DNA of 64,000 nt from Channa striata (taxonomy: Eukaryota; Chordata; Actinopteri; Anabantiformes; Channidae), in assembly GCA_033026295.1 (NCBI GenBank), contig JAUPFM010000126.1:30666-94665 (forward strand), in the 5' to 3' direction. The first letter of the stretch is position 1. Every line of letters begins with the position of its first letter. The notes below the pieces were generated by a model. It was not told the origin of the DNA and did no database searches. It worked only from the letters and a program-made list of their open reading frames with translations. The position numbers were made by a program, and so were the translations under genes. Below are positions 22,913-32,869 of this stretch, piece after piece.

Positions 22913-23565
22913 GTGATCGGTCTCATCAACAACAACGATGAGACTGCCTACAGGAGGAGGTCCAGCATCTGGTCACTTGGTGCAGGGATAATAATCTGCT
23001 CCTTAACACCAACAAGACCAAGGAGCTCATTGTGGACTTCAGGAAGGAGAAAAGAGGCTCACACGATCCCATCCATGTTAACGGGATGGCCGTTGAGCCT
23101 GTTTCATCCTTCAAGTTCCTGGGTACCCACATCTCGGAGGACCTGTCCTGGACCACCAACACCTCCAGCCTAATCAAGAAGGCTCACCAGCGCCTCTTCT
23201 TCTTGAGAACACTCAAGAAAAACCATCTTCCCTCGGCTATCCTGGTGAACTTCTACCGCTGCACAATAGAGAGCATCCTAACCAACTGTGTCACAGTCTG
23301 GTATGGGAGCTGCTCTGCTGCAGAGCGTAAGGCACTGCAGCGGGTAGTGAAAACTGCCCAACGCATTACAGGGACTCCACTTCCAGCCATTGAGGACATT
23401 CAAAAGAAACACTGTCTGCGTCGAGCACGCAGTATTCTTAAGGACTCCTCTCACCCCGCCCACAGACTGTTTTCTCTCCTGCCTTCAGGCAGGCGCTTTA
23501 GATATCCCCGGACACGAACCACCAGACTGAGGAACAGCTTTTTCCTAGAGCTGTCTCCTTATTGA
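22913..23565 (+). pseudogene. C-terminal part of the LINE protein
   Basis: After FADDT the frame shifts near 22953 (one G apparently lost from a GGG). It then stays open to the TGA at 23563. It contains VDFRKEKR (about 23032), KFLGTHISEDLSW (about 23112), LRTLKKNHLPS, TVWYGSCSAAERKALQ and a basic, Arg/Thr-rich end (RRFRYPRTRTTRLRNSFF). This thumb-to-tail arrangement is usual in L2/Rex1-like elements of fish (from memory of the family). Confidence 0.82.
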
Positions 23566-23979
23566 ACTCTGCCCCCACTGATTTCACTGACCTCTTTGCC
23601 ACAACCATACACCCCGACATTCTCCCCAAACCATTGCACTACTCAATATTGCACTATTCAATATTGCACATACTCATTGCACTAGCCTGTATATACTCAC
23701 CTGTAAATACACGTCTGTAAAATGTCTGTAAATAGCAAACTGCACATTATATTCATATCTACTTGCATATTCAATCTGTAAATTTCTGCTCTAGTTAACA
23801 ACACCCTGTATAGTATGTTCATAGCATCTGTAAATATGATCCATAATTTCTTGTGTACATATTTTCTCGAGGTAATTTATAACCTATATCCTGCACTTGC
23901 TGCTTATTGCACTTCTGGTTAGACATAAACTGCATTTCGTTGCCTTGTACTTGTACATGTGTAATGACAATAAAGTTGA
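23566..23979 (+). other. 3' UTR of the LINE
   Basis: AT-richer, non-coding. It contains three short repeats of the form caatattgca at about 23645-23670 and several copies of ctgtaaat at about 23700-23840. It ends with gccttgtacttgtacatgtg, a hallmark of fish L2-like 3' ends as far as I recall. This end is presumably what the reverse transcriptase recognises to start copying. Confidence 0.7.
23969..23974 (+). terminator. AATAAA polyadenylation-like signal of the LINE
   Basis: AATAAA occurs within gacaataaagttg, 26 bp before the element's end. It is at the usual position for the 3' signal of these LINEs. Confidence 0.6.
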
Positions 23980-24000
23980 ATCTAATCTAAAATCTAATCT
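23980..24000 (+). repeat. LINE 3' simple-repeat tail
   Basis: Units of tctaa and tctaaaa follow gttga. CR1/L2-type LINEs carry such short 3' repeats instead of poly(A). The following aaaagg may be shared by tail and target, so the 3' boundary is uncertain by up to four A residues. Confidence 0.75.
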
Positions 24001-24222
24001 AAAAGGATGCTTGAATTACATGCATTTACTGTCTTTTAAGGAAACATCCCACAACCCTATTCATTAGTTCTGCTGAGTGGATTTAGGCTAAATAAGAAGG
24101 CAGACACATTTTTTATTGAGTTTGGTGCAGAAATTGTTAAATCCACCTTGGCTTCAAAACAGCTTTTTCTCGCTGAGAAAAGGCGATTGCGAGCATAAAA
24201 GGATGCTTGAATTACATGCATT

Positions 24223-25007
24223 TACTGTCTTTTAAGGAAACATCCCACACGCTTGTTTATATGTTCTGCTGAGTGGATTTACGCTAAATAAGAAGGCAGA
24301 CACAGTTTTATTTGAGTTTGGTGCAGAAATTGTTCAATACAAGCTTGGCTTTAAAACAGCATTTTCTCGCTGAGAAAAGGCGATTTGAGCATAAAAGGAT
24401 GCTTGAATTACATGCATTTACTGTCTTTTAAGGAAACATCCCACAAGCTTGTTTATATGTTCTGCTGAGTGGATTTACGCTAAATAAGAAGGCAGACACA
24501 GTTTTATTTGAGTTTGGTGCAGAAATTGTTCAATACAAGCTTGGCTTCAAAACAGCATTTTCTCGCTGTGAAAAGGCCATTGCGAGCATAAAAGGATGCT
24601 TGAATTACATTCATTTACTGTCTTTTAAGGAAACATCCCACAACCCTATTCATTAGTTCTGCTGAGTGGATTTAGGCTAAATAAGAAGGCAGACACAGTT
24701 TTAATTGAGTTTGGTGCAGAAATTGTTAAATCCACCTTGGCTTCAAAACAGCTTTTTCTCGCTGAGAAAAGGCGATTATGAGCATAAAAGGATGCTTGAA
24801 TTACATGCATTTACTGTCTTTTAAGGAAACATCCCACACGCTTGTTTATATGTTCTGCTGAGTGGATTTACGCTAAATAAGAAGGCAGACACAGTTTTAT
24901 TTGAGTTTGGTGCAGAAATTGTTCAATACAAGCTTGGCTTCAAAACAGCATTTTTCGCTGAGAAAAGGCGATTATGAGCATAAAAGGATGCTTGAATTAC
25001 ATGCATT
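24223..25007. repeat. Four-monomer block right of the LINE (copy R)
   Basis: Same order of markers as 19654-20440: cacacgcttg; gtgaaaaggcc; attcattta with ccctattcattag and aaatccacc; cacacgcttg. Lengths are 785 and 787 bp. The copies differ mostly at the variable junction and the ttttctcg site. Confidence 0.8.
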
Positions 25008-28000
25008 TACTGTCTTTTAAGGAAACATCCCACAAGCTTATTTTCAGTCTTTCCTGAGTGGATTTAAGCTAAATAAGAAGGCAGACACAGTTTTATTTGA
25101 GTTTGGTGCAGAAATTGTTCAATACAAGCTTGGCTTCAAAACAGCATTTTCTCGCTGAGAAAAGGCGATTCGAGCATAAAAGGATGCTTGAATTACATGC
25201 ATTTACTGTCTTTTAAGGAAACATCCCACAAGCTTGTTTATATGTTCTGCTGAGTGGATTTAGGCTAAATAAGAAGGCAGACACAGTTTTATTTGAGTTT
25301 GGTGCAGAAATTGTTCAATACAAGCTTGGCTTCAAAACAGCATTTTCTCGCTGAGAAAAGGCGATTTGAGCATAAAAGGATGCTTGAATTACATGCATTT
25401 ACTGTCTTTTAAGGAAACATCCCACAACCATATTCATTAGTTCTGCTGAGTGGATTTAGGCTAAATAAGAAGGCAGAAACAGTTTTATTTGAGTTTGGTG
25501 CAGAAATTGTTCAATACAAGCTTGGCTTCAAAACAGCATTTTCTCGCTGAGAAAAGGCAATTGCGAGCATAAAAGGATGCTTGAATTACATGCATTTACT
25601 GTCTTTTAAGGAAACATCCCACAAGCTTATTTTCAGTCTCTCCTGAGTGGATTTAGGCTAAATAAGAAGGCAGACATAGTTTTATTTGAGTTTGGTGCAG
25701 AAATTGTTCAATACAAGCTTGGCTTCAAAACAGCATTTTCTCGCTATGAAAAGGCCATTGCGAGCATAAAAGGATGCTTGAATTACATGCATTTACTGTC
25801 TTTTAAGGAAACATCCCACAAGCTTGGTTATATGTTCTGCTGAGGGGATTTAGGCTAAATAAGAAGGCAGACACAGTTTTATTTGAGTTTGGTGCAGAAA
25901 TTGTTCAATACAAGCTTGGCTTCAAAACAGCATTTTCTCGCTGAGAAACGGCGATTGCGAACATAAAAGGATCCTTGAATTACATGCATTTACTGTCTTT
26001 AAAGGAAACATCCCACAAGCTTATTTTCAGTCTCTCCTGAGTGGATTTAGGCTAAATAAGAAGGCAGACACAGTTTTATTTGAGTTTGGTGCAGAAATTG
26101 TTAAATACAAGCTTGGCTTCAAAAAGCATTTTCTCGCTGAGAAAAGGCGATTTGCAGCATAAAAGATGGTTGAATTACATGCATTTACTGTCTTTTAAGG
26201 AAACATGCCACAAGCTTATTTTCAGTCTTTCCTGAGTGGATTTAGGCTAAATAAGAAGGCAGACACAGTTTTATTTGAGTTTGGTGCAGAAATTGTTCAA
26301 TACAAGCTTGGCTTCAAAACAACATTTTCTCGCTGAGAAAAGGCGATTATGAGCATAAAAGGATGCTTGAATTACATGCATTTACTGTCTTTTAAGGAAA
26401 CATCCCACAACCATATTTATTAGTTCTGCTAAGTGGATTTAGGCTAAATAAGAAGGCAGACACAGTTTTATTTGAGTTTGGTGCAGAAATTGTTCAATAC
26501 AAGCTTGGTTTCAAAACAGCATTTTCTCGCTGAGAAAAGGCGATTATGAGCATAAAAGGATGCTTGAATTACATGCATTTACTGTCTTTTAAGGAAACAT
26601 CCCACAAGCTTATTTTCAGTCTCTCCTGAGTGGATTTAGGCTAAATAAGAAGGCAGACACAGTTTTATTTGAGTTTTGTGCAGAAATTGTTCAATACAAG
26701 CTTGGCTTCAAAACAGCATTGTCTCGCTGAGAAAAGGCGATTGCGAGCATAAAAGGATGCTTGAATTACATGCATTTACTGTCTTTTAAGGAAACATCCC
26801 ACAAGCTTGTTTATATGTTCTGCTCAGTGGATTTACGCTAAATAAGAAGGCAGACATAGTTTTATTTGAGTTTGGTGCAGAAATTGTTCAATACAAGCTT
26901 GGCTTCAAAACAGCATTTTCTCGCTGAGAAAAGGCGATTATGAGCATAAAAGGATGCTTGAATTACATGCATTTACTGTCTTTTAAGGAAACATCCCACA
27001 ACCATATTCATTAGTTCTGCTGAGTGGATTTAGGCTAAATAAGAAGGCAGACACAGTTTTATTTGAGTTTGGTGCAGAAATTGTTCAATACAAGCTTGGC
27101 TTCAAAACAGCATTTTCTCGCTGAGAAAAGGCGATTATGAGCATAAAAGGATGCTTGAATTACATGCATTTACTGTCTTTTAAGGAAACATCCACAAGCT
27201 TATTTTCAGTCTCTCCTGAGTGGATTTAGGCTAAATAAGAAGGCAGACATAGTTTTATTTGAGTTTGGTGCAGAAATTGTTCAATACAAGCTTGGTTTCA
27301 AAACAGCATTTTCTCGCTGAGAAAAGGCGATTATGAGCATAAAAGGATGCTTGAATTACATGCATTTACTGTCTTTTAAGGAAACATCCCACAACCATAT
27401 TCATTAGTTCTGCTGAGTGGATTTAGGCTAAATAAGAAGGCAGACACAGTTTTATTTGAGTTTGGTGCAGAAATTGTTCAATACAAGCTTGGCTTCAAAA
27501 CAGCATTGTCTCGCTGAGAAAAGGCGATTATGAGCATAAAAGGATGCTTGAATTACATGCATTTACTGTCTTTTAAGGAAACATGCCACAAGCTTATTTT
27601 CAGTCTTTCCTGAGTGGATTTACGCTAAATAAGAAGGCAGACACAGTTTTATTTGAGTTTGGTGCAGAAATTGTTCAATACAAGCTTGGCTTCAAAACAG
27701 CATTGTCTCGCTGAGAAAAGGCGATTGCGAGCATAAAAGGATCCTTGAATTACATGCATTTACTGTCTTTTAAGGAAATATCCCACAAGCTTGTTTATAT
27801 GTTCTGCTGAGTGGATTTACGCTAAATAAGAAGGCAGACATAGTTTTATTTGAGTTTGGTGCAGAAATTGTTCAATACAAGCTTGGCTTTAAAACAGCAT
27901 TTTCTCGCTGAGAAAAGGCGATTCGAGCATAAAAGGATGCTTGAATTACATGCATTTACTGTCTTTTAAGGAAACATCCCACAACCATATTCATTAGTTC

Positions 28001-31000
28001 TGCTGAGTGGATTTAGGCTAAATAAGAAGGCAGACACAGTTTTATTTGAGTTTGGTGCAGAAATTGTTCAATACAAGCTTGGCTTCAAAACAGCATTGTC
28101 TCGCTGAGAAAAGCCGATTGCGAGCATAAAAGGATGCTTGAATTACATGCATTTACTGTCTTTTAAGGAAACATGCCACAAGCTTATTTTCAGTCTTTCC
28201 TGAGTGGATTTAGGCTAAATAAGAAGGCAGACACAGTTTTATTTGAGTTTGGTGCAGAAATTGTTCAATACAAGCTTGGCTTCAAAACAGCATTTTTCGC
28301 TGAGAAAAGGCGATTGCGAGCATAAAAGGATGCTTGAATTACATGCATTTACTGTCTTTTAAGGAAACATCCCACAAGCTTGTTTATATGTTCTGCTGAG
28401 TGGATTTAGGCTAAATAAGAAGGCAGAAACAGTTTTATTTGAGTTTGGTGCAGAAATTGTTCAATACAAGCTTGGCTTCAAAACAGCATTTTCTCGCTGA
28501 GAAAAGGCGATTGAGCATAAAAGGATGCTTGAATTACATGATTTACTGTCTTTTAAGGAAACATCCCACAAGCTTGTTTATATGTTCTGCTGAGTGGATT
28601 TAGGCTAAATAAGAAGGCAGACACAGTTTTATTTGAGTTTGGTGCAGAAATTGTTAAATACAAGCTTGGCTTCAAAAAGCATTTTCTCGCTGAGAAAAGG
28701 CGATTGCGAGCATAAAAAGATGCTTGAATTACATGCATTTACTGTCTTTTAAGGAAACATGCCACAAGCTTATTTTCAGTCTTTCCTGAGTGGATTTAGG
28801 CTAAATAAGAAGGCAGACACAGTTTTATTTGAGTTTGGTGCAGAAATTGTTCAATACAAGCTTGGCTTCAAAACAGCATTTTCTCGCTGAGAAAAGGCGA
28901 TTAAGCATAAAAAGATGCTTGAATTACATGCATTTACTGTCTTTTAAGGAAACATCCCACAACCATATTTATTAGTTCTGCTGAGTGGATTTAGGCTAAA
29001 TAAGAAGGCAGACACAGTTTTATTTGAGTTTGGTGCAGAAATTGTTCAATACAAGCTTGGCTTCAAAACAGCATTGTCTCGCTGAGAAAAGGCGATTGCG
29101 AGCATAAAAGGATGCTTGAATTACATGCATTTACTGTCTTTTAAGGAAACATGCCACAAGCTTATTTTCAGTCTTTCCTGAGTGGATTTAGGCTAAATAA
29201 GAAGGCAGACACAGTTTTATTTGAGTTTGGTGCAGAAATTGTTCAATACAAGCTTGGCTTCAAAACAGCATTTTCTCGCTGAGAAAAGGCGATTGCGAGC
29301 ATAAAAGGATGCTTGAATTACATGCATTTACTGTCTTTTAAGGAAACATCCCACAACCCTATTCATTAGTTCTGCTGAGTGGATTTAGGCTAAATAAGAA
29401 GGCAGACACAGTTTTAATTGAGTTTGGTGCAGAAATTGTTAAATTCACCTTGGCTTCAAAACACCTTTTTCTCGCTGAGAAAAGGCGATTGCGAGCATAA
29501 AAGGATGCTTGAATTACATGCATTTACTGTCTTTTAAGGAAACATCCCACACGCTTGTTTATATGTTCTGCTGAGTGGATTTACGCTAAATAAGAAGGCA
29601 GACACAGTTTTATTTGAGTTTGGTGCAGAAATTGTTCAATACAAGCTTGGCTTCAAAACAGCATTTTCTCGCTGAGAAAAGGCGATTGCGAGCATAAAAG
29701 GATGCTTGAATTACATGCATTTACTGTCTTTTAAGGAAACATCCCACAAGCTTGTTTATATGTTCTGCTGAGTGGATTTACGCTAAATAAGATGGCAGAC
29801 ACAGTTTTATTTGAGTTTGGTGCAGAAATTGTTCAATACAAGCTTGGCTTCAAAACAGCATTTTCTCGCTGAGAAAAGGCGATTGAGCATAAAAGGATGC
29901 TTGAATTACATGCATTTACTGTCTTTTAAGGAAACATCCACAACCATATTCATTAGTTCTGCTGAGTGGATTTAGGCTAAATAAGAAGGCAGACACAGTT
30001 TTATTTGAGTTTGGTGCAGAAATTGTTCAATACAAGCTTGGCTTCAAAACAGCATTTTCTCGCTGAGAAAAGGCGATTATGAGCATAAAAGGATGCTTGA
30101 ATTACATGCATTTACTGTCTTTTAAGGAAACATGCCACAAGCTTATTTTCAGTCTTTCCTGAGTGGATTTAAGCTAAATAAGAAGGCAGACACAGTTTTA
30201 TTTGAGTTTGGTGCAGAAATTGTTCAATACAAGCTTTGCTTCAAAACAGCATTTTCTCGCTGAGAAAAGGCGATTCATGAGCATAAAAGGATGCTTGAAT
30301 TACATGCATTTACTGTCTTTTAAGGAAACATCCCACAACCATATTCATTAGTTCTGCTGAGTGGATTTAGGCTAAATAAGAAGGCAGACACAGTTTTATT
30401 TGAGTTTGGTGCAGAAATTGTTCAATACAAGCTTGGCTTCAAAACAGCATTTTCTCGCTGAGAAAAGGCGATTTGAGCATAAAAGGATGCTTGAATTACA
30501 TGCATTTACTGTCTTTTAAGGAAACATCCCACAAGCTTATTTTCAGTCTCTCCTGAGTCGATTTAGGCTAAAAAGAAGGCAGACACAGTTTTATTTGAGT
30601 TTGGTGCAGAAATTGTTCAATACAAGCTTGGCTTCAAAACAGTATTTTCTCGCTGAGAAAAGGCGATTATGAGCATAAAAGGATGCTTGAATTACATGCA
30701 TTTACCGTCTTTTAAGGAAACATCCCACAACCATATTCATTAGTTCTGCTGAGTGGATTTAGGCTAAATAAGAAGGCAGAAACAGTTTTATTTTAGTTTG
30801 GTGCAGAAATTGTTCAATACAAGCTTGGTTTCAAAACAGCATTTTCTCGCTGAGAAAAGGCGATTATGAGCATAAAAGGATGCTTGAATTACATGCATTT
30901 ACTGTCTTTTAAGGAAACATCCCACAAGCTTATTTTCAGTCTCTCCTGAGTGGATTTACGCTAAATAAGAAGGCAGACATAGTTTTATTTGAGTTTGGTG

Positions 31001-31690
31001 CAGAAATTATTCAATACAAGCTTGGCTTCAAAAAAGCATTTTCTCGCTGAGAAAAGGCGACAGAAAGCATAAAAGGATGCTTGAATTACATGCATTTACT
31101 GTCTTTTAAGGAAACATGCCACAAGCTTATTTTCAGTCTTTCCTGAGTGGATTTAGGCTAAATAAGAAGGCAGACACAGTTTTATTTGAGTTTGGTGCAG
31201 AAATTGTTCAATACAAGCTTGGCTTCAAAACAACATTTTCTCGCTGAGAAAAGGCGATTGCGAGCATAAAAGGATGCTTGAATTACATGCATTTACTGTC
31301 TTTTAAGGAAACCTCCCACAAGCTTATTTTCAGTCTCTCCTGAGTGGATTTAGGCTAAATAAGAAGGCAGACACAGTTTTATTTGAGTTTGGTGCAGAAA
31401 TTGTTCAATACAAGCTTGGCTTCAAAACAACATTGTCTCGCTGAGAAAAGGCGATTGCGAGCATAAAAGGATGCTTGAATTACATGCATTTACTGTCTTT
31501 TAAGGAAACATCCCACAAGCTTGTTTATATGTTCTGCTGAGTGGATTTACGCTAAATAAAAAGGCAGACATAGTTTTATTTGAGTTTGGTGCAGAAATTG
31601 TTCAATACAAGCTTGGCTTCAAAAAACAGCATTTTCTCGCTGAGAAAAGGCGATTACAGAGCATAAAAGGATGCTTGAATTACATGCATT
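25008..31690. repeat. Mosaic satellite stretch with gacatag subtype
   Basis: About 34 monomers. A subtype with gacatagtttt (instead of gacacagtttt) appears near 25675, 26855, 27246, 27838, 30976 and 31567. It is commonly followed by a ccatattcattag monomer, which points to a local HOR of 2-4 monomers. A cttggtttc variant (C to T) is frequent. No gene was seen. Confidence 0.75.
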
Positions 31691-32279
31691 TACTGTCTTT
31701 TAAGGAAACATCCCACAACCATATTCATTAGTTCTGCTGAGTGGATTTAGGCTAAATAAGAAGGCAGACACAGTTTTATTTGAGTTTGGTGCAGAAATTG
31801 TTCAATACAAGCTTGGCTTCAAAACAGCATTGTCTCGCTGAGAAAAGGCGATTGCGAGCATAAAAGGATGCTTGAATTACATGCATTTACTGTCTTTTAA
31901 GGAAACATGCCACAAGTTTGTTTATATGTTCTGCTGAGTGGATTTAGGCTAAATAAGAAGGCGGAAACAGTTTTATTTGAGTTTGGTGCAGAAATTGTTC
32001 AATACAAGCTTGGTTTCAAAACAGCATTTTCTCGCTGAGAAAAGGCGATTGCGAGCATAAAAGGATGCTTGAATTACATGATTTACTGTCTTTTAAGGAA
32101 ACATCCACAAGCTTGTTTATATGTTCTTCTGAGTGGATTTAGGCTAAATAAGAAGGCAGACATAGTTTTATTTGAGTTTGGTGCAGAAATTGTTCAATAC
32201 AAGCTTGGCTTCAAAACAGCATTTTCTCGCTGAGAAAAGGCGATTGCGAGCATAAAAGGATGCTTGAATTACATGCATT
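31691..32279. repeat. Three-monomer duplication, copy A
   Basis: Monomers in order: ccatattcattag with cattgtctcg; acaagtttg with aaggcggaaacag; then a monomer reached through the shortened acatgattta, with tgttcttctgag and gacatag. The set is repeated immediately at 32280-32869 (589 and 590 bp). The rare acaagtttg and gcggaaac changes are shared. The copies differ at ggtttc/ggcttc, ggcttc/ggctta and the variable junction. Confidence 0.85.
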
Positions 32280-32869
32280 TACTGTCTTTTAAGGAAACAT
32301 CCCACAACCATATTCATTAGTTCTGCTGAGTGGATTTAGGCTAAATAAGAAGGCAGACACAGTTTTATTTGAGTTTGGTGCAGAAATTGTTCAATACAAG
32401 CTTGGCTTCAAAACAGCATTGTCTCGCTGAGAAAAGGCGATTATGAGCATAAAAGGATGCTTGAATTACATGCATTTACTGTCTTTTAAGGAAACATGCC
32501 ACAAGTTTGTTTATATGTTCTGCTGAGTGGATTTAGGCTAAATAAGAAGGCGGAAACAGTTTTATTTGAGTTTGGTGCAGAAATTGTTCAATACAAGCTT
32601 GGCTTCAAAACAGCATTTTCTCGCTGAGAAAAGGCGATTAAGAGCATAAAAGGATGCTTGAATTACATGATTTACTGTCTTTTAAGGAAACATCCCACAA
32701 GCTTGTTTATATGTTCTTCTGAGTGGATTTAGGCTAAATAAGAAGGCAGACATAGTTTTATTTGAGTTTGGTGCAGAAATTGTTCAATACAAGCTTGGCT
32801 TAAAACAGCATTTTCTCGCTGAGAAAAGGCGTTTGCGTAGCATAAAAGGATGCTTGAATTACATGCATT
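32280..32869. repeat. Three-monomer duplication, copy B
   Basis: Direct tandem repeat of 31691-32279 with the same private variants (acaagtttg, gcggaaac, acatgattta, gacatag). Junction sequences differ between the two copies: gcg at 32049 against aag at 32640. Confidence 0.85.

Larger units (their letters stand above)
20629..23565 (+). pseudogene. LINE ORF: endonuclease/reverse transcriptase, frameshifted
   Basis: The product would be a cytoplasmic/nuclear protein that nicks target DNA and copies the element RNA by target-primed reverse transcription. The ATG at 20629 is chosen because it is the first in the element; upstream in-frame codons belong to the satellite. The frame runs 20629-21117, then shifts about eight times: near 21092, 21130, 21290, 21327, 21556, 21960, 22851 and 22953. 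A TGA interrupts it at 21166-21168, probably from CGA. Endonuclease motifs: VRSLVNKMDE, TETWLN, VAGDFNHS, LDHVYTN and SDH. RT motifs: KAAGPDGIP, NDYRPVALT, FVDFSSAFNT, GVPQGCVLSP and FADDT. The C-terminus has KFLGTHI and a conserved tail rich in R/T. About 975 codons if intact. Nearly all shifts are single-base changes in homopolymers, so assembly error cannot be excluded. Confidence 0.9.
20612..24000 (+). mobile_element. Non-LTR retrotransposon (CR1/L2/Rex1-type LINE), decayed
   Basis: A 3389-bp insertion of unrelated, GC-richer sequence inside a satellite monomer. It contains an endonuclease region (about 20971-21600), a reverse transcriptase region (about 22200-22910), a conserved C-terminal part to a stop at 23563-23565, a 3' UTR, AATAAA at 23969 and a tctaa-type repeat tail. 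There is no LTR and no poly(A) tail; the simple-repeat tail matches CR1/L2-like LINEs. The satellite reads gagcat before it and aaaagg after it, so the monomer resumes exactly where it stopped and no target-site duplication is visible. Family members are often longer with an ORF1; none is seen, so the element may be 5'-truncated. The frame is broken, so this copy is probably immobile. Confidence 0.93.

Noticed and set aside
20612..24000. Endogenous retrovirus or LTR element
   Set aside because: There are no LTRs and no protease, integrase or gag motifs. The endonuclease precedes the reverse transcriptase, and the 3' end is a simple-repeat tail, as in LINEs.
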